The notes: generated from the letters alone by a model not told the origin. Shown: positions 1-9,398, numbered from the stretch's first letter. The stretch is DNA of 64,000 nt from Labilithrix sp. (GCA_019637155.1 JAHBWE010000005.1:62001-126000); one strand, 5' to 3'. Made by a program: numbers and translations.

Positions 1-150
1 GAGCTGGCGCGGCTGCCGGAGACGGCGGAGTGGTTCGCGCTCCACCTCGATCTGCCGGGGAGCCATCCTCTCTCCGACATCGTCGCGCTCGACGCCGTGT
101 GCCGCCTCGGCGACGACGTCGCGCTCCTCCACGCCGGGTGGAGCGACTGA
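1..150 (+). CDS. C-terminal end of an unidentified protein
   Basis: An open frame runs from the first base to a TGA at 148-150 and gives the last 49 residues of a protein whose start lies outside the window. The fragment ends LLHAGWSD and has the third-position G/C bias of the genes around it. It contains no motif I can assign, so the function is unknown. The next gene starts 25 bases later with its own promoter-like hexamer, so the two need not be cotranscribed. Confidence 0.55.
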   Translation, partial: ELARLPETAEWFALHLDLPGSHPLSDIVALDAVCRLGDDVALLHAGWSD

Positions 151-163
151 CGCGCGGACGAGG

Positions 164-169
164 TACGTT
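164..169 (+). promoter_or_regulatory. TACGTT, -10-like hexamer for a leaderless start
   Basis: TACGTT ends six bases before the ATG at 176. No Shine-Dalgarno-like sequence lies between. A -10 element at this distance puts the transcription start at or next to the start codon. The same arrangement recurs before nine other genes in the window. Confidence 0.5.
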
Positions 170-175
170 CGTTCG

Positions 176-1063
176 ATGCGTCGCGTGCTCTTCGCTCTGG
201 TCCTGGTCGCGTGCAGCAGTGAAGGCTCGAAGGCGTCGCCCGACACGGACGGCGGCTCGACGAGCCCGCCGGGGAGCGACGGCGGCGCGCCCGGAGGCGA
301 AGAGGCAGGCGCGCCCGCGGACGGCGGCGTCGCCGCGAACCCATGCGAGCGGCCGAAGCCGGGGCCGACGACGACCGGCGTGCCGGCGGGCACGAAGCTC
401 ACGCCGAGCGGGACGGTGACGGTGACCGAGGACGGCGCCGTCGTCGAGGACCTCGACGTCTCCGGGGAGATCGTCGTCAAGGCCGACAACGTCACGATCC
501 GGCGCGTCCGGATCACGAGCGGCGACTACTACCCGATCCGCTACGACGATCATCGCGGGCTCCTGATCGAGGACAGCGAGATCGTCGGCACGTCCGACGC
601 CGTCACGTCGGCGGTGTCGTTCGCGCACTACACCGCGCGCCGCGTCGACGTGCACGGCGGGGCGGACGGCTTCAAGGCGGACGAGGACGTCCTCATCGAG
701 GACTGCTGGATCCACGATCTGCGGAACGGCCGCGGCCAGCACAACGACGGCGTGCAGTCGACGGGCGGCAAGAACGTCACGCTGCGCCACAACGTCATCG
801 CGGGGGCGAGCAACGCGTGCGTGCAGACCGGGGACGAGAACGCGCGCGTCGAGAACCTCACGATCGAGTGCAACTGGCTCTCGGGCGGCGGCTACACGCT
901 GAACATCCGCGGCAAAGGAGCGACCGTGCCGACGGGGACGAAGATCATCGGCAACCGCTTCGGGCGCGACCACGGGTACGGCCCGTGGACGATCGACGAC
1001 CCGAGCCCGACGATCCGCGACAACGTCTACGACGACGACGGCACGCCGATCCCGTACCCGTGA
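176..1063 (+). CDS. Right-handed beta-helix (pectate-lyase-like) lipoprotein
   Basis: The 295-residue product starts with a lipoprotein signal peptide: Arg-Arg, a short hydrophobic stretch, then the lipobox LVAC near residue 13. An Asp/Gly/Ala-rich linker follows to about residue 60. The rest is a ladder of short beta-strand repeats with conserved Asn/Asp turns (for example HNDGVQ near residue 190 and repeated N-hydrophobic-T steps). This is the pattern of the parallel beta-helix fold seen in pectate lyases and phage tailspikes. It is likely anchored in a membrane and exposed outside the cytoplasm, where it may bind or cleave polysaccharide. No catalytic residues can be named with confidence, so the enzymatic role is open. 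Confidence 0.75.
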   Translation: MRRVLFALVLVACSSEGSKASPDTDGGSTSPPGSDGGAPGGEEAGAPADGGVAANPCERPKPGPTTTGVPAGTKLTPSGTVTVTEDGAVVEDLDVSGEIVVKADNVTIRRVRITSGDYYPIRYDDHRGLLIEDSEIVGTSDAVTSAVSFAHYTARRVDVHGGADGFKADEDVLIEDCWIHDLRNGRGQHNDGVQSTGGKNVTLRHNVIAGASNACVQTGDENARVENLTIECNWLSGGGYTLNIRGKGATVPTGTKIIGNRFGRDHGYGPWTIDDPSPTIRDNVYDDDGTPIPYP

Positions 1064-1072
1064 CGCCGGCGT

Positions 1073-1591
1073 CTATCCGGCGTCCTTCTTCGCGGTCGCG
1101 GTCGCGGTCGCGGCGTCCGCGCCGGCGTCCTTCGGCGGCGGGCCGGCGTCGACGCCTTCGATCTCGAGGAGCTCGACGTCGAACTTGAGCGGTGAGTTGG
1201 GGGGGATCTTGTCGCCGGAGCCGTTCTCGCCGTACGCGAGCTCGGACGGGATCGTGAGCTTGCGCTTGCCGCCGACCTTCATCCCCGGGACGCCCTGGTC
1301 CCAGCCCTTGATCACGTTGCCCTTGCCGAGCTGAAACGAGAACGGCGCCTTCCCGACCGACGAGTCGAACTGCGTCCCGTTGAGGAGCGTGCCGGTGTAG
1401 TGGACCTTCACCGTGTCGCCCTCCTTCGCCTCGGGCCCCCACCCGACGACGACGTCCTCCTTCACGAGCTCCTTCGGCCCCTGCGGCGGCGGCGGCGACA
1501 CCGGCTTGAAGTCCGTCTGCGGCAGCTCCTCGACCTTCTTCGAGCAACCGACCAGAGCGAGCGAGACGAGGAGAATGGCGGCCAGATGCAT
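1073..1591 (-). CDS. FKBP-type peptidyl-prolyl isomerase, lipoprotein
   Basis: This 172-residue protein has a signal peptide ending in the lipobox LVGC near residue 16. A short acidic linker follows, then one FKBP domain at about residues 55-145. FKBP hallmarks are visible: VHYTGTLLNGTQFDSS, the GWDQGVPGMKVGGKR segment, and IPSELAYG near the end. The family catalyses cis-trans isomerisation of Xaa-Pro bonds. The lipobox places this one outside the cytoplasm as a folding helper. The gene starts 14 bases after the stop of the membrane-protein gene 1606-3111 on the same strand, so they are probably cotranscribed. The last 25 residues are Ala/Asp/Thr-rich low-complexity sequence. Confidence 0.9.
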   Translation of the reverse strand: MHLAAILLVSLALVGCSKKVEELPQTDFKPVSPPPPQGPKELVKEDVVVGWGPEAKEGDTVKVHYTGTLLNGTQFDSSVGKAPFSFQLGKGNVIKGWDQGVPGMKVGGKRKLTIPSELAYGENGSGDKIPPNSPLKFDVELLEIEGVDAGPPPKDAGADAATATATAKKDAG

Positions 1592-1605
1592 GGCCGCCGA
1601 TTACA

Positions 1606-3111
1606 TCACTCGCGGTGTGGAGGGAAGGTGGTGCCGCTCGCGCCGCTCGCGGAGGCCGGCGGGGCGGGGGGCGGCGGGAGCGTGACGTTGAGCGACGCGG
1701 CGACGAGCTGCAGGATCGCCTCGAGCTGCTCCTGCGTCGCGACGACGTGGAGCTTGATCTTCTTGCCATCGGCGTCGACCTTCGCCTGGTTCAAGAGGCC
1801 GCGCGTCGCGATGCGCACGCCGATGCTGTTGACGTTCCGGAGCAGCTCGTTGAGGCGCTCGGCGTTGTCGGCCGCCGCCTCCGCGTCGGTGTTGTCGCCC
1901 TCGGCGTAGACGTCCGCGCCGCCGTCGTCGCGCGGGATGATCCAGAGCCGGATCTCGCTGAGCGACTCGGCGAACTTGAGCCCGCGGATCGCGATCTGCT
2001 GCGACGGGTTCTTCACGATGAGCCGCATCGCCTCCGCCGGCGAGGGGCCCTTCGGCGTCTGCTTCTTGAAGACGAGGGCCGCCTCGTGACCGTGCGACGG
2101 CGGGACGATGACCATGAGGTGCGGCTGCGGCCGGAGGAACACGCGCTCGCTCCGATCGGCGAAGCCGAGCGAGGCCTTCACGCCCGGGACGCCGGCGTCG
2201 AACGGGCCGCCCTTCGGCGACGCCTTCGTGACGTCGCTGATCGTCCGGTCGACGATCGCGTCGTCGACGTTGTACTTCACGAGCATCGCGTCCTTCTCGG
2301 TGCGGATGAGCGACGGCCCGTAGATCAGGATCCACTCCGAGTCGCGCACCGGCTCGAAGGTCGTCGTCGAGCCCTTGAAGAAGTCGCGCCACTGCGGGAG
2401 CGCCATGAGGACGGGGCCGAGGCGTCCGCCGACCGGGTGCTGCCTCACGAGCGTCGTGTTCACGCCGAGCACGATGTTCTGCACGCCGGTGTTCACGATC
2501 TTGCTCAGCCCGAACATCGCGGCGGGATCGCGCGGGCCGTCCGCGCCCGGCGTGCCCGCGTCTCCGAGCGCGGCGACGAGACCGGCGTCGCTGTCGAGCC
2601 CGCCGTCGCCGTCTTCGACCCCCGCGTCGACGATCTCACCGCCGTCGACGCCCTCCGCGCCCGCGTCGAGCGTGCTCAGCGGGACCCCCGCGTCCTCGAC
2701 GATCGGCGGAGGACCGGCGTCGCGCTTGCCCGGCGTGTTCTGATCGTCCGTCGCGTTCGGCGTCGGCTCCGGCTGTGCCGGCGCGGGCGGCGCGGGCTCG
2801 GGTGGGGGAGGGGTCGCTTCTTCTTCGCCGAGCATGTCGACCGGGATCGCGAGCTCGCCCGCGGGATCCTTGAACTCGACGTCGGACGTCTGGGGCAGCA
2901 GGTTCCACGGCGCGACGTACCAATGGACGCCGCTCGACGCGACGAGCGCGAGCACGAACGCGATGCGCGCTCGGCGGAGCGACCAGAAGCGCGCGGGACC
3001 GCTGAGCTCGCTGCCCTCCGCGGTCGGCTGGGCGTGCGGAGCGGTGGGCGCGCCGAGTTCGGCTCCCCGCGTCGGATCGCCGCGCCAGCGCGAGTGCGTC
3101 TGCTTAGACAC
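1606..3111 (-). CDS. Unknown single-pass membrane protein with Pro/Asp-rich linker
   Basis: The 501-residue product starts at GTG. A polar cytoplasmic N-terminus of about 45 residues is followed by one membrane helix at about 47-66. A Pro/Glu- and Asp/Ala-rich linker runs to about residue 190. The C-terminal 300 residues are an extracytoplasmic domain of mixed alpha/beta character ending in a Pro/Ala-rich tail. I do not recognise the family. The topology resembles TonB-like or anti-sigma-like transperiplasmic proteins, but no TonB C-terminal box or zinc-finger motif is visible. It lies immediately upstream of the FKBP lipoprotein gene and is divergent from the L,D-transpeptidase gene, so an envelope role is plausible. 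Confidence 0.7.
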   Translation of the reverse strand: MSKQTHSRWRGDPTRGAELGAPTAPHAQPTAEGSELSGPARFWSLRRARIAFVLALVASSGVHWYVAPWNLLPQTSDVEFKDPAGELAIPVDMLGEEEATPPPPEPAPPAPAQPEPTPNATDDQNTPGKRDAGPPPIVEDAGVPLSTLDAGAEGVDGGEIVDAGVEDGDGGLDSDAGLVAALGDAGTPGADGPRDPAAMFGLSKIVNTGVQNIVLGVNTTLVRQHPVGGRLGPVLMALPQWRDFFKGSTTTFEPVRDSEWILIYGPSLIRTEKDAMLVKYNVDDAIVDRTISDVTKASPKGGPFDAGVPGVKASLGFADRSERVFLRPQPHLMVIVPPSHGHEAALVFKKQTPKGPSPAEAMRLIVKNPSQQIAIRGLKFAESLSEIRLWIIPRDDGGADVYAEGDNTDAEAAADNAERLNELLRNVNSIGVRIATRGLLNQAKVDADGKKIKLHVVATQEQLEAILQLVAASLNVTLPPPPAPPASASGASGTTFPPHRE

Positions 3112-3302
3112 GCCGGAGGTCCATCACGCCCACACCCTAAGACGGACCAGCGCTCGAAACCATGGAATTTCAGGCCTCTGCCGTGGGTCCTACGTGCGGC
3201 ACGGCCGTGGCATTCCGGTCTCCTCGCGTGTTCTCCACCGTCTGCAAAAAACTCGCTGAATCCCGTGGCTTCTGGCATACCAAGCGCGCGAAGAGCGGAA
3301 CC

Positions 3303-5123
3303 ATGAAGGCTCGTCCCATCATCGCCCTCCTTCTTCTGGCGTCGGCAACGGGCGGAGGCCTTGCTGCGTGCAAGGACAAGAACCCGAGCGAGCCGGCGCC
3401 GGCCACACCCAAGAAGATGACGGCTCCAACCGGCTCGGCGACCACGAGCGCGACCACTGCTGCGGCCGACGGTCACGACGCGGGCGCGGGCGCGGCCCCC
3501 ATCCCGCCGGCCTACGACGGCCCGTACATCGGCGCGCTCTACCCGCAGACGCCGATCATGAGCGACATGGAGTGGCCGAAGAAGGACGAGGAGGCGAAGA
3601 AGGGGGACAAGGGCGCCGTCCGCATCGGGTACATTCGGCAGGGCCAGAAGGTCCCGGTGAACCCGGAGGCCCACGTGAAGAGCAACTGCAAGGACGGCTG
3701 GTACGAGCTCGTGCAGGGCGGCTTCGTGTGCGGCAGGTACGCGTCGCTCGATCTCAAGCACCCGCGCTTCCGTCTCGGCCCGCACATGCCGAGCATGACG
3801 ACGCCGCTCCCGTACGAGTACGGCTACAACGTCGCGCACGGCACGCCGCTCTACCGCACGTACCCGTCGCGCGAGGAGCGCCTCAAGCTCGAGCCCTGGC
3901 TCGCGCCGAAGCCCAAGCCGAAGCCCAAGCCGCGGGAAGAAGAGGAAGAGGAGACCGCGTCGTACGGCGACGAGCAGCTCGACGCGGGGGCGATCCCGCT
4001 GACGCTCGCGAAGGCGACGTCGACGACGACGATCACGTCGACGACGACCGATCCCTTCGGCCTCGGCGTCGACGAGGCGGAGGCGCAGCAGCCGTGGTAC
4101 CTGCGCCAGTACGACGGCGGCAAGCCGCAGATCACGCTCGACGAGCTCAAGGGCGAAGGCCCCGTCGCGCGGCGCATGGTGAAGGGCTTCTTCGTCGGCC
4201 TCGACAAGGAGATGAGCGAGAAGGGCTCGCGGTGGTGGCGCACGACCGCGAACCTCTACGCGCCGTACGAGCGCATCTACAGGCACAACTCCGCGAGCCG
4301 CTTCCACGGTGTGTGGCTCGACGAGGAGCGCCCCGAGGCGAAGGCGCTCGCGACGGTGGCGACCGCGGCCGCGATCGCGGCCGACGCGGGCGTCCCCGCG
4401 CCGCCGCTGACGACGCGCAAGGCGACGCCCGACCTCTGCAAGCCGGGCTCGAAGAGCCAGGTCGCGATCGTCACGTTCTACAAGGCGAAGCGCTACAACC
4501 TCTCCGCGTCGCGCAAGGCGGTGACGCAGGACACGAACCTCTCGCGTCACACCGTCCTCAAGCTGACGGGCGACAGCGTCTCGATCAACGGCGCGAGCTA
4601 CGACGAGACGGACGAGGGCTGGTGGGTGAAGACGTCGGACGTCATCAAGACGAACCCGGGTGCGCCGCCGAAGGACCTCGCTCCGAACGAGAAGTGGGTC
4701 GACGTGAACCTCAAGTCCCAGACGCTGGTCATGTTCGAGGGCGACAAGCCGGTCTTCGCGACCGCGGTCTCCACCGGCAAAGAGGACAAGGTGGACAGGG
4801 AGAAGGACCACCACACGCCGACGGGCCAGTTCCGCGTCCGCGAGAAGCACATCGCGGCGACGATGGACGGCGACGTCGCGAGCGACGGCCCGTACTCGAT
4901 CGAGGACGTGCCGTGGATCATGTACTTCAACGGCAGCTACGCGCTCCACGGCGCCTTCTGGCACAACAACTTCGGCCGCACGCAGAGCCACGGCTGCGTG
5001 AACCTCGCCCCCCAAGACGCCAAGAGCATCTTCGGCTGGACGGAGCCCAAGCTCCCCGAAGGTTGGCACGGCGTGATGTCGACCCCCGAGAACCAGGGCA
5101 CCCGCGTCGTCGTCCACGAGTAG
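3303..5123 (+). CDS. L,D-transpeptidase (YkuD) lipoprotein
   Basis: The start at 3303 gives a lipoprotein signal peptide (MKARPIIALLLLAS) with lipobox LAAC near residue 23. An earlier in-frame ATG at 3162 would bury this signal. The 606-residue protein has a long N-terminal region with a Lys-Pro repeat (PKPKPKP near 200). An SH3-like stretch near residue 440 is followed by the C-terminal YkuD catalytic domain at about residues 470-606. The signature His-(Xaa)n-SHGCVNL is present, with catalytic Cys near residue 565. The family forms 3-3 peptidoglycan cross-links or attaches proteins to peptidoglycan in the periplasm. At about 600 residues it is longer than usual; the extra N-terminal domain is unassigned. 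Confidence 0.88.
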   Translation: MKARPIIALLLLASATGGGLAACKDKNPSEPAPATPKKMTAPTGSATTSATTAAADGHDAGAGAAPIPPAYDGPYIGALYPQTPIMSDMEWPKKDEEAKKGDKGAVRIGYIRQGQKVPVNPEAHVKSNCKDGWYELVQGGFVCGRYASLDLKHPRFRLGPHMPSMTTPLPYEYGYNVAHGTPLYRTYPSREERLKLEPWLAPKPKPKPKPREEEEEETASYGDEQLDAGAIPLTLAKATSTTTITSTTTDPFGLGVDEAEAQQPWYLRQYDGGKPQITLDELKGEGPVARRMVKGFFVGLDKEMSEKGSRWWRTTANLYAPYERIYRHNSASRFHGVWLDEERPEAKALATVATAAAIAADAGVPAPPLTTRKATPDLCKPGSKSQVAIVTFYKAKRYNLSASRKAVTQDTNLSRHTVLKLTGDSVSINGASYDETDEGWWVKTSDVIKTNPGAPPKDLAPNEKWVDVNLKSQTLVMFEGDKPVFATAVSTGKEDKVDREKDHHTPTGQFRVREKHIAATMDGDVASDGPYSIEDVPWIMYFNGSYALHGAFWHNNFGRTQSHGCVNLAPQDAKSIFGWTEPKLPEGWHGVMSTPENQGTRVVVHE

Positions 5124-5247
5124 TCACAGGCGCGCGATCCGCGAAAGCTGCTCGTAGACGTTGAAATCGTTGAGAACTAATAAAACGGCTGGCGCGGGCC
5201 TCCGCACCTGCTAGCGTCACTTTTGCCGCGCGAGCCTGCTCGCCGGT

Positions 5248-5255
5248 GGAGGGGG
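5248..5255 (+). promoter_or_regulatory. Strong Shine-Dalgarno that fixes the start at 5258
   Basis: GGAGGGGG lies just upstream of the ATG at 5258. It argues against the in-frame GTG at 5246, which would overlap it. A TAGCGT hexamer at about 5214-5219 could be the -10 of a conventional promoter with a leader of about 30 bases. This is unlike the leaderless pattern elsewhere in the window. Confidence 0.55.
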
Positions 5256-5257
5256 AA

Positions 5258-6580
5258 ATGACGCCGGCAAGGATTCGCGGGGTGGGGACGGTTGCGTCCA
5301 TCGTCGTTATTTGTGGGCTCGGTTGCGAGATGCCGCCTGGGCCCGTTGGTGATGACAGCCCGACCGAGACGATTGGTGTCAACGAGCAGGAGCTCCTGTC
5401 GACCGGAGGAGGTGACAGGTGCGCCACGCTTGCCACGACGGCCAAGCAAGCCGCGCTCCGAGCCAAGAAGTCTGCGGAGAAGGCGCAGCTCGCCCACGAT
5501 CTTGCTTACGTGGCGTGTGCGCTCGTCGCTCCGCGTTGCTCGTGTGAAGCGGAGAACGCGTGCCGCGAGGTCGCGAAGCGGCGTCTCGAAGCCGATTGCG
5601 AGCGCCGGCCTTCCATCACGGTGCTCGCGCGTCGGATCGCCGAGGAGGTCGAGCACTGCAGGCACGTGTGCAAAGGCGACGCGCCGAGCGACCTCGAAGC
5701 ATGCGCGTCGAAGGTGCCCATTCGAACCGAGCTCCCGGCAGGCAAGGAGCGCGAGATCGCCTACCAAGTCGACATCGGAAACTACTGTGGTGCGCCCGGA
5801 GTTTCATCCTGCTCCAACCGGCTCATCGCGCGCGCGAACGTCGACTACACCGCTGCCGCGTCGCAGGTCGTCGCGCAGCACATGTCGCCTGCGCAGTATC
5901 TGGCCCTCGCGCGCGATCGCACGCGGAAGCTCCGTCGCGCCGAGGACGATGCACGGACAGCGATCGCGCTCTGCAATTCTCCCGACTCCGACGGCGACTG
6001 GGTCGTCGACGCGAACGATCGCTGCCCGAACACGCCCGATCTCACCGCGACCGACGACCGAGGTTGCCCGCTGACGACACTTCCGCAGGCCCCGCCCGCC
6101 GCCGACGTCGCGAAGCTCCTCGACGGTATGAACCTCGCTGTCAGCCCGCACTGCAAGGGCGCGACGGTGCCGCAGCGCATTCCGGCCGGAGCCTTCTACT
6201 ATCCGTCGGCCCTCGAGCGCGGGACGTATATCCTTGCAGGAGCCGTGGAGAACCAACCGCCGGGCTGTCCCATCTGGTACGAGTTCGACCTCGAGGAGAG
6301 CAACGGCTTCCACTACGGCGTCATTTTCCTAGACCGCGAATCCAAAGCGGACCTCGTCGACCTTGGACGTCCCGTGCCGAGCGGCTTCATCCAGTTCAAC
6401 CCGAGACCAACTGACACGAGGCCCGGGCAGCAACGTCTCGCGACGACCGCCGGCAAGGTCGGCCTTCGATACCGCGTTCGCGCGATGAACGGCAATGGGC
6501 TCCGCGGTCCTTGGAGCGATTGGAAGATATCCGACCGTTCGAGCTGCACCGCCCTCGGATTCACATGCGGCGATCGCTAG
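5258..6580 (+). CDS. Secreted lipoprotein with thrombospondin-3-type calcium repeat
   Basis: The 440-residue product has a signal peptide with lipobox GLGC near residue 25. A Cys-containing helical region (about 50-230) is followed by one clear thrombospondin type 3-like calcium-binding stretch near residue 250 (DSDGDWVVDANDRCPNTPD). The C-terminal 160 residues look beta-rich and may be a fibronectin- or lectin-like domain. Function is unknown; a surface or secreted calcium-binding protein is likely. Codon use is less G/C-biased at third positions than in flanking genes. This continues through the next two genes, with which it forms a tight unit: it overlaps the next gene by 16 bases. Confidence 0.7.
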   Translation: MTPARIRGVGTVASIVVICGLGCEMPPGPVGDDSPTETIGVNEQELLSTGGGDRCATLATTAKQAALRAKKSAEKAQLAHDLAYVACALVAPRCSCEAENACREVAKRRLEADCERRPSITVLARRIAEEVEHCRHVCKGDAPSDLEACASKVPIRTELPAGKEREIAYQVDIGNYCGAPGVSSCSNRLIARANVDYTAAASQVVAQHMSPAQYLALARDRTRKLRRAEDDARTAIALCNSPDSDGDWVVDANDRCPNTPDLTATDDRGCPLTTLPQAPPAADVAKLLDGMNLAVSPHCKGATVPQRIPAGAFYYPSALERGTYILAGAVENQPPGCPIWYEFDLEESNGFHYGVIFLDRESKADLVDLGRPVPSGFIQFNPRPTDTRPGQQRLATTAGKVGLRYRVRAMNGNGLRGPWSDWKISDRSSCTALGFTCGDR

Positions 6581-7323
6581 GCAGCGCGCGGGCTGTCGTC
6601 CTTGCGGTCAGCCTGAGCGCCATCTTCACTTTGGCCGCCTCGTGCGGCTTCGTCGACGAGTGTGAGAACGTCAACCTGCGCCCGTGCGTGAGCGAGAATT
6701 CGTATCAAGTCTGCAGCTACGGAGAAGGCGTAAAACGCTCACGCGTCGAGGTGTGTCCTTCGGGCCGGCTCTGCAATCCAGCATCGCGCGGCGTCACGCC
6801 ATGTGACGGCGCTCCGGTCGGAGCGACCTGCGAAGGCGACGCCATCTGCGCGGACAACCTCCGATGCGTCAGTGGCGTGTGCGCAGAGCCAACCGCGGAG
6901 CAGCGTAGCCTCTGTGCTGCTGCGACGACGATCGATGTCCCCGACGACGGCTCGGCGATAGAGGTCGATCTCCCGTTCGACACCGACGCGTCACTGGCCA
7001 ACCTCATCGCGCGACCGGAATGCCCGGGGCCCGACGGAGGCTCGACGTTTGATGGGCAACAGCTCGTTCGTGTTCGTCTAAGCCCGGCGCAGAGAGCGTT
7101 GGCTCTTCGGATCGAGCTACAAGACGAGGCAGCAGCTTTGGCGATAACGGCTATTGCCTGCGCGAACCTGTATGCGCCGGCGACGACGGGACTCTGCGTA
7201 CCGTTTGCATCACCGAGCCTCACGCTTGGGCTCGAGTCACAGACGGAGCTTGTGCTGCTGCTCGCGCGTCGCGTCGGGTATGCCCCGAGCGCGGCGCGGT
7301 TGAAGCTTTCAGGTCTGACATGA
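6565..7323 (+). CDS. Cys-rich lipoprotein, unknown function
   Basis: The ATG at 6565 overlaps the end of the preceding gene and gives a normal signal peptide with lipobox AASC near residue 29. An earlier in-frame ATG at 6511 would add 18 charged residues in front of it. The 252-residue protein has eight or more Cys in the first 110 residues, including CxxDNLRCVSGVC, the spacing of small disulfide-rich modules. A beta-rich C-terminal domain without a recognisable signature follows. It is probably exported and anchored. Codon use is relatively AT-rich, as in the genes on either side. Confidence 0.65.
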   Translation: MRRSLGSARAVVLAVSLSAIFTLAASCGFVDECENVNLRPCVSENSYQVCSYGEGVKRSRVEVCPSGRLCNPASRGVTPCDGAPVGATCEGDAICADNLRCVSGVCAEPTAEQRSLCAAATTIDVPDDGSAIEVDLPFDTDASLANLIARPECPGPDGGSTFDGQQLVRVRLSPAQRALALRIELQDEAAALAITAIACANLYAPATTGLCVPFASPSLTLGLESQTELVLLLARRVGYAPSAARLKLSGLT

Positions 7324-7357
7324 ACGAAAGTCGAGACTCTCGCGGAGGGCACCGAGA

Positions 7358-9394
7358 ATGAAAAGGGGAATCTTGGTCTGCGCGACGAGCGCGCTCTGCG
7401 TATTCGCTTGCGACGCACAAGCCTACAACGAGCCAACACATCGCCGTATCGTAGAGGTTGCCGTTGATGCGATGCGTGCTTCGAGTACACAAGCGGGTCC
7501 GATACCTCGTCCCGATGGCGTCGATCCTGCGCAGTGGGATGCCTTCATCACTCGCGCGCTGAGAGCCACGAACGATCTCTCGCGGCTTCGTACTGGCCTT
7601 ACAGGCGCCTACGATGGCTTCTACGACCGTGACCACAACGACTCTCGCGCCCGTCCGAAACAGATAGTTGGTGGTGGTTCACCCGCGGTCGATATTTTTC
7701 TCGAGAATGCCAACGATCCACGCGTTTGCGACTATCGCTTGAAAAGCTCCGCGCGTCCGGAGAGTCCAATTCCGGCCGGTCGCGAGTATAACCTCCTGAA
7801 CGCCGGGAACGCGCGTATCTTCGAGTTTCCTTACGTGGTCGAGGACGGCTATCGTCCGTGCGCGTTCAAGCCATGGGCGGACGGGAGGTCGCCCGGCCTC
7901 GGTGACGTCCTCGGCTGGCACGCGGCCTCGGTGGACTGGCGGATCGCGGACTCGTCGATGTGGGTCCGTCCAACGAACACGGGAATGTTCGGTCTCCTGC
8001 AGGAGGCGCAATCCCGAGCCTTCGAGTACGCCGGAGGCGCCTTGGTCTTTCCATTCCTCTGCTTGTACAACCTGTTCACTGGTCGCAGCTGCAGCATGGC
8101 GGACGCGCAGAACATCGCGAGCAGCGTCAATGTGCTCGAGCTCGTTCAAGGACTCGTTCCCGGCGTTGGACCAATCGACGCCGCCGTCAACGTCGGCATG
8201 TGGCACTTCGTCGACGTCGAAGCCACCCAAAATCGCTTCAACGACACCCGTGGTCTCTTCTACGAGAACGCAGGACCGAATTTCCCCGGTGCCTTCGACG
8301 TCGCCATCATGGTCGCGACGGACATCGCGGGGCTCACGCTGCATCCGTTTGCTTCCGAGGGGGTCAAGAGGTACGGCGCCTACGACCGACGGAGTCGGAA
8401 TGGGTTCCAGTGGCAGGCGCACAACGTCGGTCACACGGAGTTCTCACCGGTCAGCAATCTCGCCAATCATGGCTGGAACACCTTTGCTGGAATCGACGCC
8501 GCGGCGCTCGGCTGGCCGCTTCACGCGATCGGAGACTCGGCGGCGCCTCACCACGTGACGGGCACGACGTCGTGGGGCCATCGTTCGTTCGAGGATGCAG
8601 TCGAGCAGCTCGGTGAGGGACTCTTGCCCAGACCGACCTCGACCGAGGCATTCGGCGCCGTGCGCGACCGCGTCCTTCGCAGCGCGTTCGAGCACGTGCG
8701 CGACCTGAACGCGAACAGTATTTCGATCCCGAGCTTCGTGATTAACGAAGCTCGGGTGACGCGCGACCTCGCTCGGAACGACGACGATTGGATCTTCAAG
8801 GACTCGACCTCGGTCGAGTACTTGACGCCGCTCCTCCAGCAGCACTCGATCGACGCGTACAAAGACCATCCGGAGAAGCTGCGGCCGTTCGTCGAGCACG
8901 CGGTGGCAAACACCATTGCGTTCCTGATCGTCGCGTCGGAGCGGATGCGCCCCAACGAGCCTGCCTTCGAAGCGAGCACGCTGTGCGGTGAGAATCAGTA
9001 CTTCACGGGCAGGGGCAGCGGATGCGCGGAAGGCATCGCGCCCGGACTCGGTCAGCAGTCGATGCCGTTGGGCCTGCGTGCTGTCTCGTGCGTCGCTGCC
9101 GGTCAGAGCTGCCTCGTGACGAGCGACTGCTGTGACGGCACGACCTGCAACGGGAGCTCTTCGACGGGCTACGGGAGATGCGAGGCGCCGCCCCCGCCGC
9201 CACCGCCTCCTCCTCCGACGTGCGTCCACGGGTCTTGCACCAGCAACAGCAACTGCATCCCTGGGTCGGGCGTTTGCGGGGCCGATGGTTGCTGTCAGGC
9301 TCCGGTATGTAGCCACGGAACGTGCAGCACGGACGCCGACTGTCTCGTCGGAGAATACTGTTCCGGTGTCTGCTGCCTTTCTCTCGTCCAGTAG
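7358..9394 (+). CDS. Zinc-dependent phospholipase C / P1-nuclease-like exported protein with Cys-rich tail
   Basis: The 678-residue product has a signal peptide ending near DAQAYNEPTH, so a metal-binding His lies close to the mature N-terminus, as in this fold. Near residue 390 the segment HAIGDSAAPHH is followed by GHRSFED. These match the HxxGDxxQPxH and GxHxxxxD pattern that binds the trinuclear zinc site of phospholipase C and P1 nuclease. The last 75 residues are a Pro run (about 608-618) followed by Dickkopf/granulin-like Cys motifs such as CVHGSCTSNSNC. A GGAGG sequence nine bases before ATG supports the start. The expected role is hydrolysis of phospholipid or nucleic acid outside the cell, perhaps in predation; this is inferred. 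It ends four bases before the next gene. Confidence 0.72.
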   Translation: MKRGILVCATSALCVFACDAQAYNEPTHRRIVEVAVDAMRASSTQAGPIPRPDGVDPAQWDAFITRALRATNDLSRLRTGLTGAYDGFYDRDHNDSRARPKQIVGGGSPAVDIFLENANDPRVCDYRLKSSARPESPIPAGREYNLLNAGNARIFEFPYVVEDGYRPCAFKPWADGRSPGLGDVLGWHAASVDWRIADSSMWVRPTNTGMFGLLQEAQSRAFEYAGGALVFPFLCLYNLFTGRSCSMADAQNIASSVNVLELVQGLVPGVGPIDAAVNVGMWHFVDVEATQNRFNDTRGLFYENAGPNFPGAFDVAIMVATDIAGLTLHPFASEGVKRYGAYDRRSRNGFQWQAHNVGHTEFSPVSNLANHGWNTFAGIDAAALGWPLHAIGDSAAPHHVTGTTSWGHRSFEDAVEQLGEGLLPRPTSTEAFGAVRDRVLRSAFEHVRDLNANSISIPSFVINEARVTRDLARNDDDWIFKDSTSVEYLTPLLQQHSIDAYKDHPEKLRPFVEHAVANTIAFLIVASERMRPNEPAFEASTLCGENQYFTGRGSGCAEGIAPGLGQQSMPLGLRAVSCVAAGQSCLVTSDCCDGTTCNGSSSTGYGRCEAPPPPPPPPPPTCVHGSCTSNSNCIPGSGVCGADGCCQAPVCSHGTCSTDADCLVGEYCSGVCCLSLVQ

Positions 9395-9398
9395 GCCC

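Noticed and set aside
1615-3306. Long plus-strand frame opposite the 1606-3111 gene
   Set aside because: Composition is that of an antisense shadow; the minus-strand frame has a clean membrane helix, a linker and an operon partner.
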